Part shown: positions 16,458-25,571 of the stretch, piece by piece
Position numbering within the stretch: position 1 is the first letter of the stretch
Layout of the letters: each line of letters opens with the position of its first letter
Assembly: GCF_014656215.1 (NCBI RefSeq)
Contig: NZ_BNBZ01000012.1
Location: 62,001-126,000, forward strand
Direction: 5' to 3'
DNA: 64,000 nucleotides
From: Streptomyces zaomyceticus
Lineage (GTDB): Bacteria > Actinomycetota > Actinomycetes > Streptomycetales > Streptomycetaceae
Notes under the pieces: generated by a model
Databases searched by the model: none
Told to the model about the DNA's origin: nothing
The model's input: the letters and a program-made list of their open reading frames with translations, nothing else
Position numbers and translations under genes: made by a program

Positions 16458-16511
16458 GACATGCCGGAAGCCCCGGTACGGCCGTCGCCGTACCGGGGCT
16501 TCCGGCATGTC
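16458..16511. terminator. Bidirectional terminator, perfect 24-bp stem
   Basis: A perfect 24-bp inverted repeat with a six-base loop (CCGTCG) sits between the stop of the GAF gene (16426) and the stop of the convergent acyl-CoA dehydrogenase gene (16573). The stem begins GACATGCCGGAAGCCCC. It should terminate transcription from both sides. Confidence 0.9.
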
Positions 16512-16572
16512 GGGGTCCCGGCGATCCGAGCTGCCGGACTTTCGGGATTCCGGCGTGCCGGGGCGGGGGCCG

Positions 16573-17781
16573 TCAGGCGTGCACCGGCTCCAGCTCCGGC
16601 GTGCGGACGAGCTCGGACAGCCGCTCCGACCAACTTCCCTTGTCCTGACCGAGGGCGACCTCGGCCAGCCGCAGCAGCTGGATGTCGGAGGTGCCGGCCG
16701 GCGCGAAGATGTGGTGGGCGTCCCGGAGATAGCGCTCGATGGCCCGGTCGGTGAAGAGGCCGGCGGCGGCGTGGATCTCCATGGCGTTGCGACCGGAGTC
16801 GATCGCCGACTCGACGTTGACGAGCTTGGCGTTCATCAACTCGGTGTCGCAGGAGAGCCCCTGGTCGAGCAGATGCACGGCGTGGTACGCGGACAGTCGG
16901 GCGGTCATGAGCCGGGACTGCATCTGCCCGAGCTTGAGCTTCACCGTCGGCAGGTCGTGGAGCGGCTTGCCGTAACGGATGCGCTCGGAGGCGAACCGGG
17001 TGGTCTCCTCCAGGATCGCCTGATGGATGCCGAGGGAGACGGCGGTGAGGTTGGCCCGGCCGTAGAGCACGCTGGAGGAGTACGCGACGGAGAGCCCGTC
17101 TCCCTCGTCGCCGAGCCGGTTGGATGCCGGTACCCGGCAGTTCTCGAAGATCAGCTCGCCGAAGCTGAAGCCATGGAGGCCCATGGCCGGCTGCTGCGGA
17201 CCGGTCCTGAAGCCCGGACGATCGGATTCGACCAGGAAAGCGGTGAGACCCTTCGAACCGGGACCGGTCCTGACCACCACGCCGTGCAGATCGCCGACGT
17301 GGCTGTTGCCGACGTAGACCTTGCTGCCGTTGAGGATGTAGTCGTCGCCGTCGCGCACGGCGGTGGCGCTCATACCGAGGACGTGCCCCCCGGACTCGGG
17401 CTCGGTGACCGCGATGGTCGGCAGGCACTCGCCTGCGGCGATCGAGGGGAGCCAGGTCTTCCGCTGCTCGTCGCTGCCGAAGTGGACGATCTTGGCGGTG
17501 CCCAGCTGTGAGGCCTGGACCATGGCGCCCATGGCACCGCTGACCCGGGACAGCTCCTCGATGATGATCGTCTTGGCCAGATGGCCGGCGCCCATACCAC
17601 CGTATTCCTGGGCAATGGTCGCCCCCAGCCAGCCCTGCTCGGCGATCAGCCGGGACAACTCGTGGTGCACCGTGCGTGACGCTTCCATCTCGGCTATCCG
17701 TGGCCGAACCTCACGCTCTGCGAAGTCGCGCACCGTCTCCCTGAGCTGATGATGCAGTCGACTGCTGAAGTAGCCGTCCAT
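16573..17781 (-). CDS. Acyl-CoA dehydrogenase family protein
   Basis: FAD-dependent acyl-CoA dehydrogenase, 402 residues. Family features in order: N-terminal helical domain with LIAEQGWLGATIAQEYGGMG, middle beta domain with TIAVTEPESGGHVLGM (FAD-binding signature) and YILNGSKVYVGNSHVGD, and C-terminal helices with RIRYGKPLHDLPTVKLKLGQ. The segment EIHAAAGLFTDRAIERYLRD lies where the catalytic Glu is usually found in this family, although the precise base cannot be assigned. These enzymes introduce an alpha-beta double bond in acyl-CoA; some oxidise acyl carrier protein substrates in secondary metabolism. No partner genes nearby. The ATG at 17781 has AGGAGAGG eight bases upstream; a longer in-frame reading to 18057 is rejected for lack of family sequence. 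Confidence 0.9.
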   Translation of the reverse strand: MDGYFSSRLHHQLRETVRDFAEREVRPRIAEMEASRTVHHELSRLIAEQGWLGATIAQEYGGMGAGHLAKTIIIEELSRVSGAMGAMVQASQLGTAKIVHFGSDEQRKTWLPSIAAGECLPTIAVTEPESGGHVLGMSATAVRDGDDYILNGSKVYVGNSHVGDLHGVVVRTGPGSKGLTAFLVESDRPGFRTGPQQPAMGLHGFSFGELIFENCRVPASNRLGDEGDGLSVAYSSSVLYGRANLTAVSLGIHQAILEETTRFASERIRYGKPLHDLPTVKLKLGQMQSRLMTARLSAYHAVHLLDQGLSCDTELMNAKLVNVESAIDSGRNAMEIHAAAGLFTDRAIERYLRDAHHIFAPAGTSDIQLLRLAEVALGQDKGSWSERLSELVRTPELEPVHA

Positions 17782-18349
17782 CCGGAGTACCTCTCCTGCG
17801 AAACGCCTGATCGGTTGTCCGGTCAGGTGGTGCATCGGCAGTGGCCCCGTCCCGGACAGGCCGACCACTTCATGGTGTTGATCTTTCTGGGACGGATCAA
17901 TATCGCCACGATTTTTGTCCGAAACCCGAGTGGTTGACGATGGAACCCGACTGTGTTTCGTGTGGTCTTGGCCTGCTCGGCCCGATCCGATGGTCATTCC
18001 GCTTAGGCATCTTTCTGCCACATGCGAACCGCAGTGAAGCAGCCACCCCACAGTCATGAGAGCGATCCCCCCGCCACATGAGCGCCGTGCTCCGCATGGC
18101 GTCGGGATTCCGGATGCCCCCGGACCCCCTGCCGGGCCGGAGGGCGTACCCCGACGACCCTCCGTTCCGCCCCTCGGGAAGGGCGCACGACCGTACCCGG
18201 AGGCGCACCGATGCGCTACGGAGAGTGACCGCCTCGCTCCTCGCGCAGGCCCTTCCCCGAGGGCGGGAAAGGGTTCGTGACCACCAGGGAAAGTGCGGTA
18301 TTGTTCTCATGCGCGTCCAGCCGGGGGAAACCCCAGGTCAGACGGGCAA
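17782..18349. other. 568-base non-coding stretch
   Basis: Between the acyl-CoA dehydrogenase start and tRNA-Pro. It should hold the dehydrogenase promoter at its left end, where the DNA is locally AT-rich (about 17870-17935), and the tRNA promoter at its right end. Open readings here have arginine- and proline-rich translations typical of antisense shadows and no ribosome binding site. I see no gene. Confidence 0.5.
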
Positions 18350-18423
<74 letters not shown>

Positions 18424-18443
18424 CTCGAAAGAGTCGCAGGTCG

Positions 18444-18475
18444 GAGGTCGTTTCAGAGCAATCTGAAACGGCCTC
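18444..18475 (+). terminator. Terminator of tRNA-Pro
   Basis: 13-bp stem (GAGGTCGTTTCAG, one G-T pair) with loop AGCAAT, 20 bases after the tRNA end. A second smaller hairpin, CGACTC-GAAA-GAGTCG, lies at 18421-18436 overlapping the tRNA 3' end. Confidence 0.75.
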
Positions 18476-18928
18476 TGACTCGTTTTCGACCCAGACGCGC
18501 GCCTCTGCCCTGTACCCGTCTCCCTTGCCGAACGCGCTCGTGAACCCACACATGCAGTTCCTTCACGGTTGAGCGCCACCGTCACTGCCATGTGGGGCCG
18601 CGGGCCCGGCGAAGGAACAGCCCGTTCACCCTCGCTGCCGTGACGCGGGAACATTCCATCCGGCCCTTGCCGTGTGAGCGCACGTCGACGTAGTGGTGCC
18701 CGCACCGAGGATGGCTCCACTCGCCGATTGCACAGTGCCCGAAGTAGTGGTCCTGACCGGGAAGTTGAGGTCATCCCTCCGGCCTCACATGCATGAGTCG
18801 ATCGCCGCTCCTTGCGCTTCGTGATGCGCAAGAGCCTTCTCTGCGTTCCGCGTCGGATGGGTTGATGCATCGAGAGGCCAACGGACGAGTCGCTCCTCGA
18901 GCTCGGCGGGGCGCAGAACAACTGCGGT
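18476..18928. other. 453-base non-coding stretch
   Basis: Between the tRNA terminator and the stop codon of the leftward SpoIIE phosphatase gene. Open readings are short, overlap on several frames and show no recognisable protein. I see no attachment-site duplication of the tRNA 3' end and no integrase nearby. Confidence 0.4.
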
Positions 18929-21580
18929 TCAGGAGAGGGCACTGCCGGCGGCGGGCAGGACCTGTTCGGCCCAGATGACCTTGCCTTCCGGTGTGTACCG
19001 GGTGCCCCAGTGCTCGCTGAGCTGGGCCACCAGGAACAGTCCGCGGCCTCCCTCGTCCGTGGTGGCGGCGTACCGCAGATGTGGGGCGGTACTGCTGCCG
19101 TCCCACACCTCGCAGGTCAGAGTGCGATCGCGCAACAGACGAACGCGCACGGGCGCGGCGGCGTACCTGATGGCATTGGTGATGAGCTCGCTGAGGATCA
19201 GTTCCGTGGTGAAGGCGAGTTCCTCCAGGCCCCACTCCTCGAGTTGCTCGGCAGCGAGGCCGCGCACGGCGCCGACCTCGCTCGGGTCGAACGGTACGTC
19301 CCACTCCGCGACCCGGCCGGGGCCCAGAGTCCGTGTCCGGGCGATGAGCAGCGCGATGTCGTCGGCCGGCCGGACGGGGAGCAGGGCGTCGAGTACGGCG
19401 CCGCGGCTGGCTTGCGGGTCTCGGTCGGGGTGGCTCAGCGCCGTGCGCAGCCTTTCCAGGCCCTCTGAGATGTCCCGGCTCCGCTCCTCGACCAGCCCGT
19501 CGGTGTACAGGACGAGCTGACTGCCTTCTTCCATGTGCAGTTCCATGCTCTCGAACGGCATGCCTCCCAGCCCCAGCGGGGGACCGGCCGGCAGTTCCGA
19601 GATCGTCGTCGTGCCGTCCGGGGCGACCACGAGCGGTGGCATGTGCCCTGCCCGCGCCATGGTGCAGTTCTGCGAGACCGGGTCGTAGACGGCGTACAGG
19701 CAGGTCGCGCCCAGGACACCGCCGTCCGAGGGCGTGCTGTCGCCTTCCTGGTCCATGCGCTGGACGAGGTTGTCGAGACGGGCCAGGAGTTCGTCGGGCG
19801 GCAGATCCAAGGAGGAGAAGTTGTGCACCGCCGTGCGCAGCCGCCCCATGGTGGCCGCGGCGTGCAGGCCGTGCCCGACGACGTCTCCGACGACGAGCCC
19901 GACGCGGCTGCCCGGCAGCGGGATCACGTCGAACCAGTCCCCGCCCACTCCGGACTGGGCGGGCTGATAGAAGTGCGCGACGTCCACCGCGCTCTGCTCG
20001 GGCAGATCCCGCGGCAGCAGGCTGCGCTGGAGCGTCACGGCGAGATGGTGTTCGCGGGTGTAGCGGCGGGCGTTGTCCATGGTGACCGCGGCGCGGCCGA
20101 CGAGCTCCTCGGCCAGGGACAGGTCGTCCTCGTCGAACGGTTCCGGCTTCTGGGACCGCCAGAAGTTGACCACCCCGAGCACGACGCCCCTGGCCTTCAG
20201 CGGAGCCGCGATGAGCGAGTGGATCCCGTAGCCGACGATCGCCGATGCCCGCGGCGCGTCCTGGACGTGCCAGCCCGGCGCGTCATGGAGATCGGGCACG
20301 ATCTCGGCCGTGCCCGTGCCGTATCCGCGGGCCTGCGGTGTGGACGGCAGGAATTCGATCAGGCTGCCGAGCGGATACAGCGGGTGATCGGAGCGGATGC
20401 CGCTGACCGCCGTGCGCCGCATGTCGGCGCCCGGGCCGGGCTCGTCGCCCTTCAACACCCGGTCGGCCAGGTCGACCGTGACGAAGTCCGCGAACTGGGG
20501 AACGGCGACATCGGCCAGTTCCTGCGCGGTGCGGACCACGTCCAGGGTGGTGCCGATGTCACCCCCCGCGTCGTACAGCAGCTTGAGCCGCTTGCGGGCC
20601 GTCTCCGCCCGGCTGCTCAGGAGCTGCATCTCGGTGGAGTCGCGGATGGTGACTGCCGAGCCCTGCGGGAGCGTGGGCCGCTGATTGACCACGAGCAACC
20701 GGTCCCCGGCCTCCAGCACCTCGTCGGTGGCCACCCGGCCGGACAGCAGCAGCTCCGCCATGCGGCGATCCATGCCGACCTCGCCGACGGGGCGTCCTTC
20801 GGCGTCGTCCGGCAGGCCGAGCAGCCGTCCGGCCTCGTCGTTCGCCAGGAGTAGCCGTCCGTCGCCGTCCGTGATCAGCACCCCTTCGCGGACGGAGTGG
20901 AGCACCGCGTCGTGGTGCTCGTACATGCGGGTCATCTCCTGCGTGCCGAGCCCGTGGGTCTGGCGGCGCAGTCTTCGGCTGATCAGCGCCGTGCCGACGG
21001 TGGCCAGAGCCAGACCGATGGCGATGGCCAGGAGGATGACCGGGAGCTGACGGTCGGCGATGCCGGTCACGCTCTCCACCGTCAGACCCGCCGAGACCAG
21101 GGCGACGACGTCACCCTCGGGCGAGGTGACCGGGACGATCGCCTGGATCTCCTTGCCGAGGGGGCCCTCCACGCTCTCGGTGTGCACCTCGCCGGCGAGT
21201 GAGGGCTCGATCGTGCCGACGAACCGCTCGCCGATGCGGTCGGGCTGGGGGTGGCTGTAGCGGATGCCGTTCGTGTCCATCACCACGATGAAGTCCACGC
21301 CTGCGTCCTTGCGTGTCTCCTCGGCGAGCGGCTGCAGGATCGCGGACGGGTCAGGCGACCTCAGCGCGTCCTGCAGGCCCAGGGAGTTCGCGAAGGTCTG
21401 AGCCACGGAGACCGACCGGTTGCGCGCTTCACGGTCGATGTCGTAGTGCGACTGCAGCACCAGGGCCAGCAGGGCCCCGGCGGCGAGCAGCACCACGATC
21501 GCCACCTGAAGGACGAATACCTGTCCGGCGACGCTTCCGAATCTTCTGCCTAGGTTCGACCGCACCGGTACGCCGGGCAC
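18929..21580 (-). CDS. SpoIIE family protein phosphatase/ATP-binding protein, membrane sensor
   Basis: An 883-residue signalling protein with five parts. Two membrane segments (about residues 21-43 and 180-200) flank an extracytoplasmic single-cache-like sensor region. A PAS domain follows (HDAVLHSVREGVLITDGDGR, about 225-320), then a GAF domain (about 340-500), a PP2C-type SpoIIE phosphatase (GVGGDWFDVIPLPGSRVGL and GDVVGHGLHAAATMGRLR; Asp residues for two metals) and a C-terminal HATPase anti-sigma-kinase-like domain (ELILSELITNAIRYA; GGRGLFLVAQLSEHWG). Such proteins control anti-anti-sigma factor phosphorylation and hence alternative sigma factors. GTG start at 21580 without a clear ribosome binding site. 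No sigma or anti-sigma partner gene is adjacent. Confidence 0.9.
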   Translation of the reverse strand: MPGVPVRSNLGRRFGSVAGQVFVLQVAIVVLLAAGALLALVLQSHYDIDREARNRSVSVAQTFANSLGLQDALRSPDPSAILQPLAEETRKDAGVDFIVVMDTNGIRYSHPQPDRIGERFVGTIEPSLAGEVHTESVEGPLGKEIQAIVPVTSPEGDVVALVSAGLTVESVTGIADRQLPVILLAIAIGLALATVGTALISRRLRRQTHGLGTQEMTRMYEHHDAVLHSVREGVLITDGDGRLLLANDEAGRLLGLPDDAEGRPVGEVGMDRRMAELLLSGRVATDEVLEAGDRLLVVNQRPTLPQGSAVTIRDSTEMQLLSSRAETARKRLKLLYDAGGDIGTTLDVVRTAQELADVAVPQFADFVTVDLADRVLKGDEPGPGADMRRTAVSGIRSDHPLYPLGSLIEFLPSTPQARGYGTGTAEIVPDLHDAPGWHVQDAPRASAIVGYGIHSLIAAPLKARGVVLGVVNFWRSQKPEPFDEDDLSLAEELVGRAAVTMDNARRYTREHHLAVTLQRSLLPRDLPEQSAVDVAHFYQPAQSGVGGDWFDVIPLPGSRVGLVVGDVVGHGLHAAATMGRLRTAVHNFSSLDLPPDELLARLDNLVQRMDQEGDSTPSDGGVLGATCLYAVYDPVSQNCTMARAGHMPPLVVAPDGTTTISELPAGPPLGLGGMPFESMELHMEEGSQLVLYTDGLVEERSRDISEGLERLRTALSHPDRDPQASRGAVLDALLPVRPADDIALLIARTRTLGPGRVAEWDVPFDPSEVGAVRGLAAEQLEEWGLEELAFTTELILSELITNAIRYAAAPVRVRLLRDRTLTCEVWDGSSTAPHLRYAATTDEGGRGLFLVAQLSEHWGTRYTPEGKVIWAEQVLPAAGSALS

Positions 21581-21722
21581 GGGAGACGAGACGGGCTCAC
21601 AACCCCAGTTGTAGCACCTCTCCGTGGCCAGGGCTCCCGGCGTTCACGGTACGCGTCCGGGCCACGACACAAGGTTGCCACCGTGCGTCGGGGCCACGAC
21701 ACACGGTTGCCACCGCTGCGGG

Positions 21723-22673
21723 TCAGGGCTTCGGGACGGTGTTGATGTAGTCGGTGCCGGTGGCGTCGAAGCCGTCCACCGTCTTCTGGACGTCCGCCTG
21801 GGAGACGGCCTCGCCGGCCTTGTGGTAGACCCAGTCGATCTTCATGTCCCAGGTGCGCGTGCCGCCGGTGAAGGGGAGGTCGATGAGCCAGTTGCTGAAG
21901 TGGATGTCCATCTGCTCGCGCGGGACGTACTTGCCGGAGCTGGTGAAGAGCTCCTTGCCGTCCAGGGAGTAGGTGACCTTTCCGTCCATGGCGGTGATCA
22001 TCATGGTGTGCCAGCCCCCGAGGCGCCGCTCGAGGGTGTTGTGGACCCGGTCCGGCGGGTCGGCCTTGTACCAGCTGACGTTGTCGAGCTGCGGACCCAC
22101 CGAACCCCAGCCGCCGTTCGGCAGGTACTCGAAGTCGAGTTCGCTGTAGTTCTCCGAGGAGTCCGCGGGGGAGATCGGGAAGAAGGTCTGGACGACGTGG
22201 TCGCCGTCGCGTCCACTCGTGGGCTTGTCGCTGAGGTGGACCCGGGCGGCGTAGGTTCCCGTGAAGAAGTTCCGGCTCGTGGTCTGCACCTCGGCCTGCG
22301 TGGTGCCCTGTTCGGTGCCGTCGGTGGAGGAGCGCAGTCGTAGGACCTTGCCCCCCTCGGCCGTCGGGTCGGAGGGGAACGCGGCACCGTCGGCGCTCCA
22401 GGTGTCCTTGATCCCCGGGCCGCCCCCGCCGGTGCGGATCTCCCAGCCGTGCGCGGTGAGGGAAGGGTCGTCGGCACCGGTGTAGTTGAAGGTGTCGAAC
22501 AGGGTTCCCGGCGGTCCGGTGGGCGTCGGCGAGGCCTCCCGCGCGGGCCCGGCGGCGTCGGTGCCCCCGCCGGTCGCGGGGTCTGCGGAACACGCGGCGA
22601 GTACGCACAGGAGGGCGGGCAGCGTGAGCGCGGTCCACGCTCGGCGACGAGAGGTGCGGCGGGGCTGGCTCAC
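21723..22673 (-). CDS. Glycoside hydrolase family 16-like lipoprotein
   Basis: A 316-residue predicted lipoprotein. The signal peptide ends in a lipobox LAAC with Cys at residue 28, followed by a Gly/Pro/Ala linker. The catalytic domain has the jelly-roll GH16 pattern: TLFDTFNYTG at its beginning and YSELDFEYLPNGGWG at residues 176-190, where E178-x-D180-x-E182 supplies nucleophile and acid/base. GH16 enzymes cleave beta-1,3 or beta-1,4 glucans and galactans; the specificity is unknown. It is divergent from the polysaccharide synthase genes at 22968-26831 and may trim or release their polymer. GTG at 22673 has AAGGAG five bases upstream; a longer ATG reading lacks one. Confidence 0.82.
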   Translation of the reverse strand: MSQPRRTSRRRAWTALTLPALLCVLAACSADPATGGGTDAAGPAREASPTPTGPPGTLFDTFNYTGADDPSLTAHGWEIRTGGGGPGIKDTWSADGAAFPSDPTAEGGKVLRLRSSTDGTEQGTTQAEVQTTSRNFFTGTYAARVHLSDKPTSGRDGDHVVQTFFPISPADSSENYSELDFEYLPNGGWGSVGPQLDNVSWYKADPPDRVHNTLERRLGGWHTMMITAMDGKVTYSLDGKELFTSSGKYVPREQMDIHFSNWLIDLPFTGGTRTWDMKIDWVYHKAGEAVSQADVQKTVDGFDATGTDYINTVPKP

Positions 22674-22967
22674 ACAGGCTCCTTGGGGCGTAGAGGCGGT
22701 GGCTGGACACGCCCGTTGCATGCGGATCGATCGCTGATCGCGTGAATCGAGCGGTCATCCTAGCGAAGGATTCAAGCCATCCCGCCCCATGTTCGCGACC
22801 TGGTCACCCAAGGGTCGAGAGGTGCCCGTTGGCATACCGATCCGGTTACGACATCCGATCGGACTGTGCCAAATACGCACAACGCACACCAATCGATTCA
22901 GGTCATGCGCTACGGTCCGCTCTACGCTTCAGCGATCTCCACACCCTGCACAAAAAGGCCACAAGTC
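22674..22967. other. Divergent promoter region of GH16 and polysaccharide genes
   Basis: A 294-base stretch between divergent starts. The half near 22840-22960 is less GC-rich than the surroundings and should carry the promoter of the polysaccharide operon. I could not assign an operator. Confidence 0.4.
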
Positions 22968-23261
22968 ATGCGCCAAGTCGCCACATTCCCCGGGCGCGGA
23001 TCGGTCCACTCGGCACAGCCCGGGGTGGCTGAATTCCGTCAGGAGGAGCCTGCTCCGGCACCGGTGTTCGTCGACCAGTCGGGTCTGCGCAGCCGTCTGC
23101 TGCGGCGCTTCGGCTGGCCGGTCTCCGTGGTCGGCGCGATCCTGGCGGCCGCCATGGGCAGCAGCCTGGTCGGTATGCAGTCGGAGGCCCCGGCGATGGA
23201 GATACCCCCGAAACCCGCGTACTTGCCCGCCAGGGGACCCCTGTCTCCCGCCTCGCACTAG
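22968..23261 (+). CDS. Small single-pass membrane protein upstream of polysaccharide synthase
   Basis: A 97-residue protein starting at the ATG at 22968 (MRQVATFPGRG). A cytoplasmic Pro/Glu-rich part of about 55 residues precedes one membrane helix (WPVSVVGAILAAAMGSSLVG) and a Pro-rich C-terminus (MEIPPKPAYLPARGPL). No family is known to me. It precedes the deacetylase/glycosyltransferase gene by 157 bases on the same strand, so an accessory role in polymer synthesis or export is a reasonable inference. A longer in-frame reading to 22866 exists; the ribosome binding site (AAAAAGG, about ten bases from the ATG) is weak for either. Confidence 0.65.
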   Translation: MRQVATFPGRGSVHSAQPGVAEFRQEEPAPAPVFVDQSGLRSRLLRRFGWPVSVVGAILAAAMGSSLVGMQSEAPAMEIPPKPAYLPARGPLSPASH

Positions 23262-23418
23262 CGGGCGCGGTCCGCTACACCGCACTCGAAAGTTCGGCCC
23301 TCACACCGAACACGGCGACATTCCATGACATCTCGCGACCTTCGTGCCGCCCGGTGCGACGCCTGCGGGCCGGCCGAGCCTGCCTGATCGTCCGCACCAC
23401 CCATCTCCAGGAGCGTCC

Positions 23419-25569
23419 TTGTCCCGCCACCAGCGTCGCCGGCAGTCCCTGCTGAGACCGCGCCGACTGGCCGCGCCGCCGCTGCGCTTCTTCATGCCGC
23501 TGTCCCTGCTGGCCTGCCTGCTCGCGCTCCTCGTCCTCCGCGGACTCGCCACCAACGAGGCGTTCCACGACACCCGGGTCGCGACCTCGGTCGACAAGAC
23601 GACCGTGCCGGAGAACCTGCTCAAGGGCGGCCCGATCATCGACGCGCGCGGCGACAAGAACGAGCGCCCCCTGAGTTATCGGATCCCGGACCGCACCGCG
23701 GTGCTGAGCTTCGACGACGGCCCCTCGCCGGAGTGGACCCCGAAGATCCTGGAGGTGCTCGCGGCCCACGACATCCGCGCGGACTTCTTCGTGACCGGCG
23801 CGATGACCACGCGCCACCCGGAGCTGATCCGGCAGATCGTGGCGGGCGGCCACGAGATCGGCGTGCACAGCTTCACCCACCCCGACCTGGTCTACCAGTC
23901 GGAAGCCCGGATCAGCTGGGAGCTGGCGCAGACGCAGCTTGCGCTGGCCGGAGTCGCGGGCGTCCACAGCGCGCTGTTCCGCCCGCCGTACTCCTCCGAC
24001 GCCTCGGCGCTCGACGACTGGAACTACCCGGTGATCAAGTACGTGGGTTCCCACGGCTACCTCACCGCGTTCATCGACCGGGACACCCACGACTGGAAGC
24101 GCCCCGGCGTCGACGCGATCGTCGAGGCGGCGATGCCGCGCAAGCCCGGCGCGGGCGAGCTGATCCTGCTGCACGACGCGGGTGGCGACCGTGCCGAGAC
24201 CCTTGCCGCACTCGAGCAGATCATCGAGAAGCTGCAGGGCGAGGGGTACCGCTTCGCCACCATCTCCGAGGCGCTCGGCTCCACCAACGCCACCGTGCCG
24301 GTGCACGGCTACCAGCTCTGGGCGGGCAAGTGCTTCATCTGGGCCACCCAGGCCGCCGTGCTCACCCTGCCGGTTCTGGTCGCGCTGCTGGCCGTCGTCG
24401 GCTTCCTCAACTTCGGCCGCTTCGCGCTGATGCTCGTCCTCGCACCGCTCCACGCCCGACGCTCCCGGCGGCGGGACGCGTGGGGACCACCCGTCACCGA
24501 GCCGGTCACCGTCCTCGTCCCGGCCTACAACGAACGCGAGTGCATCGCGAACACCCTCAACTCGCTGGCCGCCAGTGACTATCCGATCGAGGTCATCGTC
24601 ATCGACGACGGCTCCACGGACGGCACGGCGGAGATCGTCGAGGCGATGGCCATGCCGTTCGTCCGGCTGATCCGCCAGGCCAACGGCGGCAAGTCCACCG
24701 CGCTCAACACCGGTATCGCGGCCGCGTCGCACGACATCGTCGTGATGATGGACGGCGACACCGTCTTCGAGCCGTCCACCGTGCGCGAGCTGGTCCAGCC
24801 CTTCGGCGACCGGGGGATCGGCGCGGTCGCGGGCAACGCGAAGGTCGGCAACCGCGACAGCCTGATCGGCGCCTGGCAGCACATCGAGTACGTCCTCGGC
24901 CACAACCTGGACCGCCGGATGTACGACATGCTCAACGTCATCCCGACCATCCCCGGCGCGGTCGGCGCCTTCCGCAAGGAGGCCCTGCGGCGGGTCGGCG
25001 GGATGAGCGACGACACCCTCGCCGAGGACACCGACATCACCATGGCGGTGCTCTGCGACGGCTGGCGGATCGTCTACGCCGAGCGCGCCCGCGCCTGGAC
25101 CGAGGCCCCCGCCAGCCTCCAGCAGCTCTGGTCCCAGCGGTACCGCTGGAGCTACGGCTCCATGCAGGCGATGTGGAAGCACCGCCGCGCCGTGACCTCC
25201 CGCGGTCCGGCCGGACGCTTCGGCCGGCTCGGGCTGCCGCTCGTCGTGATGTTCGGCGTGGTCGCCCCGCTGCTCGCGCCGCTGGTCGACATGTTCCTGC
25301 TGTACGGCGTGCTGTTCGCGGACGCCCCGATCACCCTCGCCAGCTGGGGCGGCTTCATCCTGCTCCAGGCCGTGCTGTCCTGGTACGCCTTCCGGCTCGA
25401 CGGCGAGAAGCCCCTGCATCTGATCAGCCTGCCGCTCCAGCAGCTGGTCTATCGGCAGCTGATGTACATCGTCCTGCTGCAGTCCACGATCACGGCGCTG
25501 ACCGGTGGCCGGCTGCGCTGGCAGAAGCTCCGGCGCACCGGCGAGGTCGCCGCACCGGTGGAGGCCTGA
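23419..25569 (+). CDS. Bifunctional polysaccharide deacetylase/glycosyltransferase family 2 (MatB-like)
   Basis: A 716-residue membrane enzyme with an N-terminal membrane helix (PLSLLACLLALLVLRG). A NodB deacetylase domain follows, with SFDDGPSP (D99, D100), the metal-binding GVHSFTHPD, FRPPYSSD and LLHDAGGD. After a second membrane segment comes a processive GT2 domain with IDDGSTDGT near residue 396, MMDGDT, AEDTDITM and QRYRW at 573-577, and several C-terminal membrane helices. It should polymerise an aminosugar and partly deacetylate it. The architecture matches the polysaccharide synthase of the Streptomyces mat locus, reported to make poly-beta-1,6-N-acetylglucosamine for hyphal aggregation. 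The start is the TTG at 23419, chosen because CAGGAG ends five bases before it. Confidence 0.85.
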   Translation: MSRHQRRRQSLLRPRRLAAPPLRFFMPLSLLACLLALLVLRGLATNEAFHDTRVATSVDKTTVPENLLKGGPIIDARGDKNERPLSYRIPDRTAVLSFDDGPSPEWTPKILEVLAAHDIRADFFVTGAMTTRHPELIRQIVAGGHEIGVHSFTHPDLVYQSEARISWELAQTQLALAGVAGVHSALFRPPYSSDASALDDWNYPVIKYVGSHGYLTAFIDRDTHDWKRPGVDAIVEAAMPRKPGAGELILLHDAGGDRAETLAALEQIIEKLQGEGYRFATISEALGSTNATVPVHGYQLWAGKCFIWATQAAVLTLPVLVALLAVVGFLNFGRFALMLVLAPLHARRSRRRDAWGPPVTEPVTVLVPAYNERECIANTLNSLAASDYPIEVIVIDDGSTDGTAEIVEAMAMPFVRLIRQANGGKSTALNTGIAAASHDIVVMMDGDTVFEPSTVRELVQPFGDRGIGAVAGNAKVGNRDSLIGAWQHIEYVLGHNLDRRMYDMLNVIPTIPGAVGAFRKEALRRVGGMSDDTLAEDTDITMAVLCDGWRIVYAERARAWTEAPASLQQLWSQRYRWSYGSMQAMWKHRRAVTSRGPAGRFGRLGLPLVVMFGVVAPLLAPLVDMFLLYGVLFADAPITLASWGGFILLQAVLSWYAFRLDGEKPLHLISLPLQQLVYRQLMYIVLLQSTITALTGGRLRWQKLRRTGEVAAPVEA

Positions 25570-25571
25570 CC

